From: Phycisphaerales bacterium
GTDB lineage: Bacteria; Planctomycetota; Phycisphaerae; Phycisphaerales; UBA1924
NCBI GenBank assembly: GCA_019750095.1
Contig: JAIEOW010000026.1
Location: forward strand, 1 to 64,000
DNA: 64,000 nucleotides
Direction of reading: 5' to 3'
Shown: positions 27,109 to 35,997 of the stretch, one piece after another
Position numbering within the stretch: position 1 is the first letter of the stretch
How the letters are laid out: each line of letters opens with the position of its first letter
Notes under the pieces: generated by a model
What the model was told of the DNA's origin: nothing
The model's database searches: none
What the model saw: only the letters and a program-made list of their open reading frames with translations
Program-made: the position numbers and the translations under genes

Positions 27109-28298
27109 GCGGCACGCTCCGCGGCGGGCTCAACGCTCACTCCGGGCGGACCGCCCGCCGCGACGTGTGAGACGCGATCATCCAGCCCGCCGAAGCTGGC
27201 GTCGATGCCTCCGGCATGGACGACCACGACCGCGGCTCCCCGGCCGAGGACGTGACCGGGGAATGCGCTGCGTCGTCCGCGTCCGTCATCGGGGCCGAGA
27301 TCCAGCAGGCCGAGATCGAGCATCATCCGGTGGAGATGGGCCGAGCCGCGTCGCGGATGAAAGATCGTGCGTGTGAGCGGGACGAGCATCCCGAACTCGA
27401 CGTCGCGTTTCTCGGCATCATGTGCGAGGCCAGCGGCGATGGAGATGGCCTTTTCGTCGAGCGCGTCTTGACCGGCGATGGTGCGAAGGTGCAGCACGAT
27501 CCAGAGTCGGCGCGGATTGGGTGCGGCAGACTGGCGGACGAGCAAGCTGCCGCGGTGGGCACTCGCACGCCAGGCGACGTCGCGCGGGCTGTCGCCGTGG
27601 CGATACTCGCGCAGCGCGTGGAACTCGTCGCCCATGCCGCTGCGCCGCGACATGGACCCGATCGGCGCGAGGGGGACGGCGGCTTCGAGCACACCCGCCG
27701 AGCTTTGCACGACTTCGGGCGTGATGACGCCGGCGGCGAGCTGCTCAATCGCAACCGACTTGCGGATGAGCCCGAAAGGAAACGAGGAGTGCACGCGGAC
27801 GCCGGTCAGTTCCACCCGTCCGCGACGGACGGCGCGGGAGAAGCCCTCGACCCGGGCGCTCGAGCGGGGCCCGACGTAGGCGATGAACCCGATGGGTGGC
27901 TCGATGGGTTGGTCGCGTTGCGCTCGGACCCGGCCGAACAGCCGTTTCAGGAGGGACGGCTTGGTCAGCGGCTCGTGCCCGACCTCCTCGATCGTGAGGG
28001 CCATGATGGGCGTAAGCCGGTTGAGATTGCGGACGCGATAGTTGATCTTGACCGCGGATCCGACGGACGAATCGGAGATCGATTCGCGTTCGACGCGGAC
28101 GCCCATGAGCATGGCGCCAGAGATGATGCCCGAGACCACGAGCTGCGAGAGCGATAGGCCGAACGTCCAGAAGAGCAGGTTGTTCTGGCTGTTGAAGGCA
28201 CCGAGCGCGACGAGCACCGTGACGCCAACATAGAGCCACCCGCCAGGGCCGACGTGGTAACGTCTGCGAATGCGGGGCTTGGAAAGGCGAGCGGCCAT
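27105..28298 (-). CDS. DUF58 domain protein
   Basis: A 397-residue protein with two N-terminal membrane helices (LYVGVTVLVALGAF and a second) and a C-terminal DUF58/von Willebrand A-like part. The DUF58 signature is FHALREYRHGDSPRDVAWRASAHRG near residue 230. DUF58 proteins usually occur with a MoxR AAA ATPase and a transglutaminase-like partner, probably forming a chaperone-like complex at the membrane. Here the transglutaminase partner follows with a four-base overlap, but no moxR gene is in the window. The next gene upstream is on the opposite strand, so this is the first gene of a two-gene operon. Confidence 0.9.
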   Translation of the reverse strand: MAARLSKPRIRRRYHVGPGGWLYVGVTVLVALGAFNSQNNLLFWTFGLSLSQLVVSGIISGAMLMGVRVERESISDSSVGSAVKINYRVRNLNRLTPIMALTIEEVGHEPLTKPSLLKRLFGRVRAQRDQPIEPPIGFIAYVGPRSSARVEGFSRAVRRGRVELTGVRVHSSFPFGLIRKSVAIEQLAAGVITPEVVQSSAGVLEAAVPLAPIGSMSRRSGMGDEFHALREYRHGDSPRDVAWRASAHRGSLLVRQSAAPNPRRLWIVLHLRTIAGQDALDEKAISIAAGLAHDAEKRDVEFGMLVPLTRTIFHPRRGSAHLHRMMLDLGLLDLGPDDGRGRRSAFPGHVLGRGAAVVVVHAGGIDASFGGLDDRVSHVAAGGPPGVSVEPAAERAA

Positions 28299-28406
28299 CC
28301 ATAGACGCTACGCCGTCGGCGGTGCGAGAGTTTCAACATGGACCGCGTTCGTCTCGCTACCATGGCGACTTCGACGGAAATCGGACGAATCGAGACGGGA
28401 GGACCG

Positions 28407-28757
28407 ATGGGATCGGTACAGGTCGTGCATGAAACGCGGGGCGAGGTGCTCGTGATCGCGATCAGCGGCAGCGGTGATGCGTCGAATGCCGACGCGATCG
28501 GGCTGCAGCTTTCGGGGCTCGCTGCGGAGCATCCGAGACGAGTTGTGCTCGATCTTTCGGGGCTTGAGTATCTTTCGAGCCTTGCGGTGGGACAGATCGT
28601 GGCGTTCCATCGCTCGGTCAAGCTCAATGGCGGAGAGATGGTCATTGCGGGCGTGCAACCGGTGGTCCGCGAGGTGCTCGTGCGATGCCGAATCGACGCG
28701 ATCATGCCTCTTGTGGCAACGGTCGCCGACGCCTTGTCCAACAAAGGAAAGGCATGA
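28407..28757 (+). CDS. STAS-domain protein (anti-sigma-factor-antagonist type)
   Basis: A 116-residue single STAS domain. VVLDLSGLEYLSSLAVGQIVAFH matches the D-x-S-x(4-5)-(D/S)-S-x-x-x-G loop that carries the phosphorylatable serine in SpoIIAA-like proteins. The start at 28407 is preferred over 28338 because GGGAGG lies six bases upstream and the domain begins at once (MGSVQVVHETRGEVLVIAI). Its stop overlaps the start of the downstream symporter (ATGA), so the two proteins are translationally coupled. No cognate kinase or phosphatase gene is nearby. The role may be partner switching or direct control of the symporter. Confidence 0.88.
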   Translation: MGSVQVVHETRGEVLVIAISGSGDASNADAIGLQLSGLAAEHPRRVVLDLSGLEYLSSLAVGQIVAFHRSVKLNGGEMVIAGVQPVVREVLVRCRIDAIMPLVATVADALSNKGKA

Positions 28758-30169
28758 GCACCCAAGACCCGATCCTCGCCACCGAAAACGCCCGTAAACG
28801 TCCCTGGGCGGCGTTCGCGGGCGTGTGGCGCGTTCTGCTTGGGCTCGGCGTCGGACTTGCGGTTGGACTCATCATCAACGCCGCCTGGACACCCGCGGCG
28901 TGGAGTGCGATGGGCATCGGCGATGCCAAGGCGTTTCTCGCGTTTGCGCAGTCGGATGCGAACGCGCCGAGCGTGCTCGCCCAGATTGTGCGGGCGGCAG
29001 TGCGCCTGAATCAGTTGATCGGCGATCTGTTTGTTCGTGCGCTGCGCTTCTGCGCGGTGCCGATTGTGCTGTTCACGCTTGTTGCCGGATCGGCCTCGCT
29101 TGGCGACATCCGGAAACTCGGGCGGATCGGCGGCAAGTCGCTCGCACTGTTTCTGTGCACAACGGTGTTCGCGGTGGTCATCGGGCTGACGATCGCGAAC
29201 GTGGTAAAACCCGGCTCGTTTGTCAGCGCGGAGAATCGTGCCGCGTTGCTTGAGGCGCAGAAGTCCTCGGCCCAGTCGCTCGCCGGGCGCGTGGATCAGA
29301 TGCCTTCGCTCACGCAGCAGCTTCTGAACATGGTGCCCCGCAATCCGTTTGAGGCCCTTGCGGGGGCGGACATGCTGGGCGTGATCGTCTTGGCGCTCGT
29401 GCTCGGACTTGGGCTGACGCTGATTCCCAAGGAACGATCAGGGCCGGTGATTCACGTGTTCGATGTGCTGGGCGAGGTGATGGGGCTGATCGTCGGGCTG
29501 ATCATGCGGATCGCGCCGGTCGCGGTGTTCTGTCTGATCGTGCCGGTGGCCGCGACACTTGGGACCGATGCGCTCAAGGCGCTTGGGGCGTATTGCCTGT
29601 GCGTGATCGTCGGGCTGCTGTCGATCCTCTTCATCGAGTACGGGCTGCTGGTGCGCATCCTGGGCGGGATGTCCGCGACGCGGTTCTATCGCGGTGTCGC
29701 GCCGGCTCAACTGGTTGCCTTTTCGACCTCCAGTTCCAACGCCACGCTTCCCGTCACCATGGAATGCGCGATCGAGCGGCTGGGCGTGCCCAAGCGCGTG
29801 GCGAGCTTCGTCTGCCCGCTTGGCGCAACCGTCAACATGGACGGCACCGCGCTGTATCAAGGCATCGCCGTGGTGTTTGTCGCACAGGCCATGGGCGTGC
29901 CGCTGTCTCTTGAAGCCCAGCTCAGCGTCGTGCTTGCGTCAACACTCGCATCGGTCGGTTCCCCGGGCATTCCGGGTGGGAGCTTGATATTTCTGCTGGC
30001 GATCCTTCAGAGTGTCGGGGTTCCGCCGGAAGGAATCGCGCTGATTCTGGGCGTTGACCGTGTGCTGGACATGAGCCGCACGGTGGTGAATGTCTCGGGC
30101 GACGCCGCCGTGAGCGTGATAGTCGCTCGCGGCGAGCGTGGGCGAGAGGATGAACCGGCGCTCGCGTGA
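28754..30169 (+). CDS. Dicarboxylate/amino-acid:cation symporter (DAACS family)
   Basis: A 471-residue secondary transporter of the glutamate/aspartate/C4-dicarboxylate family, using Na+ or H+. Diagnostic pieces are the serine-rich hairpin STSSSNATLPVTMECA (HP1) and NMDGTALYQGIAVVFVAQ (TM7, with the NMDGT sodium-site motif). They are followed by GSPGIPGGSLIFL (HP2) and VDRVLDMSRTVVNVSGD (TM8; Asp and Arg as in acidic substrate sites). A basic N-terminus and about eight helices are present. It starts inside the STAS stop codon and stops one base before the convergent gene. TM8 D-x-x-x-D/T-x-x-N-V is consistent with acidic amino acid or dicarboxylate substrates. Confidence 0.93.
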   Translation: MSTQDPILATENARKRPWAAFAGVWRVLLGLGVGLAVGLIINAAWTPAAWSAMGIGDAKAFLAFAQSDANAPSVLAQIVRAAVRLNQLIGDLFVRALRFCAVPIVLFTLVAGSASLGDIRKLGRIGGKSLALFLCTTVFAVVIGLTIANVVKPGSFVSAENRAALLEAQKSSAQSLAGRVDQMPSLTQQLLNMVPRNPFEALAGADMLGVIVLALVLGLGLTLIPKERSGPVIHVFDVLGEVMGLIVGLIMRIAPVAVFCLIVPVAATLGTDALKALGAYCLCVIVGLLSILFIEYGLLVRILGGMSATRFYRGVAPAQLVAFSTSSSNATLPVTMECAIERLGVPKRVASFVCPLGATVNMDGTALYQGIAVVFVAQAMGVPLSLEAQLSVVLASTLASVGSPGIPGGSLIFLLAILQSVGVPPEGIALILGVDRVLDMSRTVVNVSGDAAVSVIVARGERGREDEPALA

Positions 30170-30170
30170 G

Positions 30171-31142
30171 TCAGGCGGCCTCACGGTCGATGCACGTGCC
30201 AGGTTGTTCGACGGCTCCGTCCGGCGAGACGGCGCGCTTCTTGATGAACTTGGCTGCCGGGTCCGGGAAGTCGTCGGAAATCGCAGCTCCGCGAAAGAAC
30301 GAGCGTGAGGCCTCGTCGTCGGCGATCGCGCCTGGCGGCGCACCGCGCTCGGCCGAGGCGGGCTTGACGGGCCGAGCTGGCTTTGGGGCGGCCTGCGGCG
30401 GAGCGGGAGGGACGGCTCCTTCTGCAGGGGGCGCGATCGGTGCCTGCGGTGACGGCTGAGCGGCTGGCCGCCCAGCCGCGGGCGCTGGCTGCGCTGTCGC
30501 GACGGGATCTGCCGAGGGCACGCGTGACCCGAGCTTGTACGCCGAGCCAAGGGCAAGTGCGCACCACAGCAGGTCGAACAAGCCAAAGCTGAGGACGAAC
30601 GCGACGACCGTTGTCAGCAGCGTGCGCTCGGTAGCACTCTGGCCCGCGGCGACCCGCAGACCATTGATGTGGTCCTGACGATCGCTCGCATCCATGCGGC
30701 GCCAGCGGTTTGAAGCTTCCTTCTCTACTTCGGGCGGAACATATCCCTCCTCGAGCGCGGCCTCGGGCGTCATGCCCCGGGGCCAGGTCATCGTGCGCTG
30801 CTCGCTGAGCCATTGTGTCATGACATCGTCGCGCAACGCCGCAACGGCTTCGACTTCGCCGATGTTGTCGATGCTGCGTGCCACGTGCTCGGTCGCGATG
30901 ACATGCGCAACCATGAGCTTGCCCGCGAGAATGCCCAAGACGGCGACCACGGCCGCGGCAACGCCCATGCCGATCCCGCCCTTGCCTCCTGAACCCATCA
31001 TCATGCCGAAGCCTGCGGCAACACCCAATGCCCAGGCGACGAAGCCGAACTCGTAGTTCGTGAAATAGACGAGCAGCGCCCAGACCGCCGCCCCGGCAAT
31101 CGCACCAAGCCCCGCGCCGATCAAGCCCTTGATCACGTTCAT
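30171..31142 (-). CDS. Unknown membrane protein with Pro/Ala-rich tail
   Basis: A 323-residue protein. It has three N-terminal hydrophobic segments rich in Gly and Ala (GLIGAGLGAIAGAAVWALL, a second, and GMGVAAAVVAVLGILAG), then a charged middle region with EVEAVAALRDDVMTQWL, a further membrane segment (LLTTVVAFVLSFGLFDLLWCALALG), and a Pro/Ala/Gln-rich tail of about 120 residues ending in CIDREAA. Start at 31142 (MNVIKGLIG) is chosen because upstream codons are not membrane-like. It converges on the symporter with one base between stops. I do not recognise the family. Confidence 0.75.
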   Translation of the reverse strand: MNVIKGLIGAGLGAIAGAAVWALLVYFTNYEFGFVAWALGVAAGFGMMMGSGGKGGIGMGVAAAVVAVLGILAGKLMVAHVIATEHVARSIDNIGEVEAVAALRDDVMTQWLSEQRTMTWPRGMTPEAALEEGYVPPEVEKEASNRWRRMDASDRQDHINGLRVAAGQSATERTLLTTVVAFVLSFGLFDLLWCALALGSAYKLGSRVPSADPVATAQPAPAAGRPAAQPSPQAPIAPPAEGAVPPAPPQAAPKPARPVKPASAERGAPPGAIADDEASRSFFRGAAISDDFPDPAAKFIKKRAVSPDGAVEQPGTCIDREAA

Positions 31143-31435
31143 TGCTGGCTCCGAAGGAAAAATCGCAGATCGGCATCCTGCATGCGGAAACAGACGGGGA
31201 CCTTCCACGAGGGCTTTCAGTGGACGGGTCTATGCCGATTCGAGGAGATTCCCGTTCTGGTCTAGGACGCGTCCGGGTGTTTTCGGGCCTGTCGGTTATG
31301 AAGAGGCGCGTGTGGAACTGAGGTTCGGACTCCTTCCTGTGGGGGCTTGAAGCCGGGCCGCAGACCCTTTACCCTGATGCCCATTGCCCGCAGGGGCAGA
31401 GCACCCGGATTCCCCACTCGGTCACGGAGTAGACC

Positions 31436-32167
31436 ATGAGCAGCAGCCCCGCAAGCGTGGAACGCATGAACACAACCAAATCCTCATCGGGAGGCGGCTT
31501 TGGCGGCATCCTGACGATCATCCTCGTGGTGGCGTGCATCGGCCTGCTGATCGCCTGCCTCGTGCAGTACTCGGCGAAGAATGATCTCCAGAAGACGTTC
31601 GACGCTCAGAAGGCCGAGTTGGATACGGTGAAGAAAGATCTGGACGGCTCTCGCAGCCAGCTTGCCAACAAGACACGCGAGGCCGATGCGCTGCGTGCTG
31701 ATCTTGGCAAGTCGATCCGCGTGGCGTCGCTGCCCGCGCCCCTTCAGGGTGCGACGCCGGGTGAGGCGATGGACAAGATCCAGCAGCTTCTGTCGGGCGG
31801 CCGTCCTGCGATGCCGGTGCCAGCTGGCGGCACGCCGGGTCCGAGCGGGCCGGGCGTGACTCCCGCACCAGTGGCGGCAGACTCACCGGCGGCGTGGATG
31901 GAGAACATCGCTCGTCAGGTGGCCACTAAAAGCTTCAACACCAAGGAAGCCGTGGGCACCGACGCCGCCAAGCAGCAGATGCACCGCGGCACCCAGATCG
32001 TGCTGGCACGCATCGGAGCGTTCAGCAAGCCAGTCTCGGGCAACCCTCAAGACACCTACGACGCGGTGATGGCGTTCCAGAGAGCCAACGGCTTGAAGGC
32101 CGACGGGATCATCGGCAAGGGGACTTGGGGCAAGGTGCGGGAGAAGTTTGACGCTCTGCCGCGCTGA
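31436..32167 (+). CDS. Membrane-anchored coiled-coil protein with peptidoglycan-binding domain
   Basis: A 243-residue protein. One membrane helix (ILTIILVVACIGLLIACLV, about residues 25-43) is followed by a coiled coil (NDLQKTFDAQKAELDTVKKD and on to about 95), a Pro/Gly/Ala linker, and a C-terminal PG_binding_1-like domain with DTYDAVMAFQRANGLKADG and IIGKGTWGKVREKF. This points to an envelope spacer that anchors the inner membrane to the cell wall. Start at 31436 has GGAG six bases upstream. A strong terminator follows at 32208. It is divergent from the gene at 30171-31142 across about 290 bases with nothing else recognisable. Confidence 0.85.
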   Translation: MSSSPASVERMNTTKSSSGGGFGGILTIILVVACIGLLIACLVQYSAKNDLQKTFDAQKAELDTVKKDLDGSRSQLANKTREADALRADLGKSIRVASLPAPLQGATPGEAMDKIQQLLSGGRPAMPVPAGGTPGPSGPGVTPAPVAADSPAAWMENIARQVATKSFNTKEAVGTDAAKQQMHRGTQIVLARIGAFSKPVSGNPQDTYDAVMAFQRANGLKADGIIGKGTWGKVREKFDALPR

Positions 32168-32207
32168 ACGGGCTGAGATGCCGTCGGTAGATCAAGGGAC
32201 ATCGAAG

Positions 32208-32240
32208 TCGGCTCGGCACCATGCCGAGCCGATTTCTTTT
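32208..32240 (+). terminator. Intrinsic terminator of the peptidoglycan-binding protein gene
   Basis: TCGGCTCGGCA, loop CCA, TGCCGAGCCGA: a perfect 11-bp stem at 32208-32232 followed by TTTCTTTT. Located about 40 bases after the stop at 32167 and just before the convergent gene's stop. Confidence 0.85.
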
Positions 32241-32592
32241 ACACGTCCTTTCGGCGATCATGTCCCATCAGCAGCCCGGCCGCGGCAAGGGCGAAGGGAA
32301 CGGGCATCATCCAGAACGTGTAGACGTTGTGGAGATACCACGCGGCAAACAGTGCGGCAGCGATCAATGCCACGCCCGCAACACGGGGCCAGAACCACGC
32401 CAACACGTTCAGCACCAGGATGGGGACCAGGAACAAGAGCATGTGCGACCCGGCCGTCGCGAGCCCTTCGCTGAACCCGACCGCACAGACGAACCAGACC
32501 CAGAATGCCGAGACGAGACCGAGCAGCACTCGCGCCGCGTTGCGGAGCGTGAGCATCGAACGAACTGGAGAGGACTGGAGGATGGTCGCCAT
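32239..32592 (-). CDS. Small four-helix membrane protein, unknown
   Basis: A 117-residue protein made almost wholly of hydrophobic helices: VLLGLVSAFWVWFVCAVGF, MLLFLVPILVLNVLAWF, VAGVALIAAALFAAWYL and MPVPFALAAAGLLMG, ending in a basic HDRRKDV. Start at 32592 (MATILQSSPVRS) fits the first helix. It is preceded by an unusual palindromic upstream region (32674-32697) that could be a repressor site. Family not recognised. Confidence 0.75.
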   Translation of the reverse strand: MATILQSSPVRSMLTLRNAARVLLGLVSAFWVWFVCAVGFSEGLATAGSHMLLFLVPILVLNVLAWFWPRVAGVALIAAALFAAWYLHNVYTFWMMPVPFALAAAGLLMGHDRRKDV

Positions 32593-32673
32593 GGGATTTC
32601 CCTTCACGCTTCCTGAATCGCCGCTCGCGGTGTGGCTCGGGATTTCCTGCGTTTCGAGAACCAATCACGTCAA

Positions 32674-32697
32674 CACACGGTGTGTTTGTACACACTA
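32674..32697. promoter_or_regulatory. Overlapping palindromes, possible TetR-type operator
   Basis: AACACAC-G-GTGTGTT (32674-32688) overlaps GTGTGT-TTGT-ACACAC (32682-32697), about 80-105 bases upstream of the small membrane protein gene. Stacked short palindromes with GTGTGTACA character resemble operators of TetR-family repressors. No regulator gene is next to it. Confidence 0.35.
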
Positions 32698-32747
32698 ACA
32701 TACTTTCGACGCGTGGCCACGTGAAGTTCGTGAACTCACGGAAAAAT

Positions 32748-33770
32748 CTACAGGTTCGCAGACTGTTCGCGTCTTCGCGTGGCAATGACGAGGCGATCGA
32801 GCGCGTCCTGATCCTTGATGATCCGGACGGTTGCGGGGTCGATCAGCGGGTGGGTGCCGAGGGCCTTACTCACCTGTCGAGCCGTGGCAGCGGCGGTTTC
32901 GACCATCAGTTGGCCGCCGGGGCGGAGCAGTCTTGGAGCATGCTCGATGAGCGGGCGAATGCAGCTTAAGCCGTCGGGCCCGCCGCGGAGAGCGAGCTCG
33001 GGCTCAAAGTCTCGCACGTTCTTGTCCACCTGCGCCGGATCGTTCCATTCGCTGTCAGGAATGTACGGGGGATTGGAGACGACGAAGTGAAAGGAACCCG
33101 CCTCGTCGCCGGGCGTGAGGGCGATTGCTTCAGAACCCGCGACAGCATCACCACGGCCTCCCCCACTCACGCTGAACCCGAGCGGGTGGTTGAGGATGGG
33201 CTCGCAAAGGTCTCCCTGAAGAAACTCCAGCCGGTCGGCGACCTTCAATCGCTCGGCGTTGGCCTTGGCCACTTCGATCGCCTTCGGCGAAATGTCGGTG
33301 GCAATGCCGCTGGCCCCTGTGAGGTTCTTGGCGAGTGCGATGGCGATACACCCGGAGCCTGTGCAGATGTCGGCAAAGCGCACGCCGTCGCCGGTTTTGC
33401 CGCCGAACGCCGGATCGGCACGGGTTTGGAGCAGCACGTGCTCGATGATCAACTCGGTGCACGGCCTTGGGATGAGCACGTCGCGGGTGACACGCAGTGG
33501 CATGCCGAAGAACCACGCCTCGCCGACAAGATACTGCACGGGTTCGTGCTTGAGCGCGCGGGCGACCAGATCGCGGAGCTTCTCACGCTCGTCATTGGAC
33601 GCGGGCCGGTCGGCATCGGTATAGAGCTTCAATCGATCGGTGCCGATGACGTGCGCCATCAGCAACTCGCCCATCAGCCGCGGCGACTCCAGACCCTTCT
33701 TTTTGAAGGCGTCGGTCATCCACGCCAGAAGGGTGCGCGTGGTCCAGACTGTCGGCGAGGATTGTGCCAC
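32748..33770 (-). CDS. prmC: Peptide chain release factor glutamine methyltransferase PrmC
   Basis: Methylates the Gln of the GGQ motif in release factors 1 and 2, with SAM as donor. The 340-residue protein has the PrmC N-terminal helical domain, the linker IPRPCTELIIEHVL, SAM motif I DICTGSGCIAIALAK and the catalytic NPPYIPDSEW, followed by ALRGGPDGLSCIRPLI. It is about 60 residues longer than E. coli PrmC. Part of the excess is an insert of about 30 residues (SVSGGGRGDAVAGSEAIAL) just before the NPPY motif. It stands alone; release factor and murA genes, common partners, are not visible. Confidence 0.95.
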   Translation of the reverse strand: MAQSSPTVWTTRTLLAWMTDAFKKKGLESPRLMGELLMAHVIGTDRLKLYTDADRPASNDEREKLRDLVARALKHEPVQYLVGEAWFFGMPLRVTRDVLIPRPCTELIIEHVLLQTRADPAFGGKTGDGVRFADICTGSGCIAIALAKNLTGASGIATDISPKAIEVAKANAERLKVADRLEFLQGDLCEPILNHPLGFSVSGGGRGDAVAGSEAIALTPGDEAGSFHFVVSNPPYIPDSEWNDPAQVDKNVRDFEPELALRGGPDGLSCIRPLIEHAPRLLRPGGQLMVETAAATARQVSKALGTHPLIDPATVRIIKDQDALDRLVIATRRREQSANL

Positions 33771-33900
33771 GCAGTGAGTTTAGCGATTGTTCGATCTGGG
33801 TCGCAACACGCGGGACGGATCGCGTCCGATATCGGCCAGTCCGGGGGATTCGGACGTACATCGACTCGCTCAGGAAACAAACAGGACCGATACCTCGGGC

Positions 33901-34377
33901 ATGCGTTCTCGGGACGGCTTCACGCTGATGGAACTCCTGGTGATGATCGTGGTGCTCGCGATCCTCGCGGGCGTGGCGATCCCCAAGTACTTCGACTATT
34001 CCGAGCGTGCCCGGATCTCGTCGACTGCGTATTCCTGGCGGATTCTCACGCGTGCTCTGAACCAGTACATCATCGACAACTCGGGGACGATTCCGCCGAA
34101 CGTCAACGATGGGCTGATGCCTCCGGAGCTCACGCCCTATTTCACGCTCTCGGAGTACACACGAACGCCGCCCGTGGGCGGGATGTGGGATTATGACGAG
34201 TGGTCGAACTTCGGAGGCGGCGGCGCGGGGTTGATTGTCAGCGTGTCCATCACCCAGAGCCCGGCACCTTTGAGCACGTTTCAGCGCATCGACGCGATTG
34301 TGGACGACGGGAACACGAGCACCGGCATGGTCTTCTTCCTGCCTTCGTATCCGAGATACACGTGGAGAGTCCGGTGA
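33901..34377 (+). CDS. Stand-alone type IV pilin-like protein
   Basis: A 158-residue prepilin with signal MRSRDG|FTLMELLVMIVVLAILAGVAIPKYFDYSE (Gly -1, Glu +5). The N-terminus matches type IVa major pilins and GspG. The C-terminal part (PPVGGMWDYDEWSNFGGGG and FLPSYPRYTWRVR) contains no cysteine pair. The start at 33901 gives a normal six-residue leader, although the upstream sequence shows only a weak ribosome site. It is 14 kb from the pseudopilus operon and could be a pilus subunit retracted by PilT. Its neighbours are unrelated. Confidence 0.9.
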   Translation: MRSRDGFTLMELLVMIVVLAILAGVAIPKYFDYSERARISSTAYSWRILTRALNQYIIDNSGTIPPNVNDGLMPPELTPYFTLSEYTRTPPVGGMWDYDEWSNFGGGGAGLIVSVSITQSPAPLSTFQRIDAIVDDGNTSTGMVFFLPSYPRYTWRVR

Positions 34378-34423
34378 ACTCCGCGCGAGTCGAAGGGCAA
34401 TCAACTTCCTCGGTTCCTCCTGA

Positions 34424-35914
34424 TCAGACCCCGGCGGCGGCACAGCTTGCCAGCCCCTTCTCGATGCACGACATGATCCGCGGCCAGTCACTCTCACTCA
34501 GTACGGCGAGCGGCGGCAGCATGCGGACGTGATACGGGCCGTGGCCACAGTAAAAGGCGATCACTCCGGCATCGAACAGGTGCTTGCAGAGCTTGTTGAT
34601 CGCGTCCTTCTTGCCGCCAAATGGGGTGAACTTCATCATGCCACCGGAGCCGCCGACGATATCGGCGTAGTCCCGGCCGGGCGGGAACCACTGGGGATTT
34701 CGGGCGGCGATATCGCGGATGCCCTTTGCGAACGCGGCGTGGTGACGGGCGAAGGCACCGCCCGATCCATAAAATCCAGCCGCGGGGTCGGCCAGCCGCT
34801 GCAGCACGCGCGTGCCCATGGCAAACGCGGGGGTCGTGCTTGTGAACGTTCCTGAGAGCAGGCCCGGGCCCGGGTTGTACTCTTCTGTGAACAACGTGGC
34901 GCACACCTGGGTCATCTTGCCGACGCAGAAGACATCGACCCAGTCGCCAAGATCCATGGCTTCGTACGCGAACATCTCAGTGGTTCGGCCGAAGCTCTGG
35001 ATCTCGTCGTCCCAGATGGCGATCTTGGCATCTCGACAGACCTTGAATAGCTCAAGGAAGAACTCGCGCGGCGCGGTGTTGAAACCTCCCTCGCCCTGCA
35101 CCAACTCGAAGATGAAGCACGCGTGCTGCTTGGGATAGCGCTCGGCATATTGGCGCAGGTGGCTGACGGCCATGTCGATGAAGCGCGTCTGCCCAGAGAT
35201 GTCGCCAGCGCCCATGCGACGTGCCGCCGCCTCGTCATAGAACGGCATGTAGTCGACGAGTGTCGTGAGCGGAATGCCCACGCGGTTGGCCGCGGCGTCG
35301 CCGATCTGGCTCATGGTCACACTGCGGCCCATGAAGCAGTCCTTGAACGCCAGCACTCGGCTGGCCGGTGCGTGCTTCTGATAGCACACCTTCAGGGCGT
35401 TCTCGTTGGCCATCGCGCCAGACGTGCTGGAATAGCAGTACTTCAAGCGGCTCTTGCGCGAAGCGAGCTTGAGCAGCGTCTCGGCGAACTCGATCGGCTC
35501 AAAGTTCGTCTGCAGGTTGCCATGCTGGAGCGTGTCGCTCATCGCGCCGCGAAGACCGGCGCGGATCAGGTCGGCGTCGGAGTGCCCGAAGAAGTGGACG
35601 CCGATGCCGCTGATCAGGTCCCATTTCACGCTGCCGTCCTGCAGCTCGACGAGCGCGCCGTTGCCGATGCCCGAACCGATGTACGGATAGAGCAAAGCCC
35701 GGCCCCGCACGTCGGCGGCCCGTTTCATGAGCTGCTCATACGTCTCCTTCAACTCCGCGGAGGGCGGGCGGATGTCGGTGAGCTTCGCCGAGTGGGCGCG
35801 GGCCTCACGCACGATCTGATCGATCGCGGCCTCGACCGCGGGGCTGGCGGCAAGCTGAGCACCGATCGTGGTGGTTGAACCTGCTGGGAGATGGGTGGCG
35901 GAGATGGTGGTCAT
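34424..35914 (-). CDS. Class III aminotransferase, L-lysine 6-aminotransferase-like
   Basis: A 496-residue PLP enzyme of fold type I. Signature elements are HFFGHSDADLIRAGL, SSTSGAMANENALK (phosphate-binding loop region), FELVQGEGGFN, the Asp that pairs with PLP in IWDDEIQSFGRT, and the Schiff-base Lys in FCVGKMTQVCATLF. The K-(M/K)-T-Q-V-C stretch resembles L-lysine epsilon-aminotransferase (LAT) more than ArgD or GabT; that is a by-eye similarity, not proof. Start at 35914 (MTTISATH). It is the last gene of an operon with dapF, 83 bases after the M20 peptidase gene. Confidence 0.8.
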   Translation of the reverse strand: MTTISATHLPAGSTTTIGAQLAASPAVEAAIDQIVREARAHSAKLTDIRPPSAELKETYEQLMKRAADVRGRALLYPYIGSGIGNGALVELQDGSVKWDLISGIGVHFFGHSDADLIRAGLRGAMSDTLQHGNLQTNFEPIEFAETLLKLASRKSRLKYCYSSTSGAMANENALKVCYQKHAPASRVLAFKDCFMGRSVTMSQIGDAAANRVGIPLTTLVDYMPFYDEAAARRMGAGDISGQTRFIDMAVSHLRQYAERYPKQHACFIFELVQGEGGFNTAPREFFLELFKVCRDAKIAIWDDEIQSFGRTTEMFAYEAMDLGDWVDVFCVGKMTQVCATLFTEEYNPGPGLLSGTFTSTTPAFAMGTRVLQRLADPAAGFYGSGGAFARHHAAFAKGIRDIAARNPQWFPPGRDYADIVGGSGGMMKFTPFGGKKDAINKLCKHLFDAGVIAFYCGHGPYHVRMLPPLAVLSESDWPRIMSCIEKGLASCAAAGV

Positions 35915-35997
35915 GGCGGCGTCACTTCCGGGCGTGGGTGCGGACGGACAAGTGTATATCGACCATGCTGGCGGCTTTCGTCGGGAGATTCCCCTGT

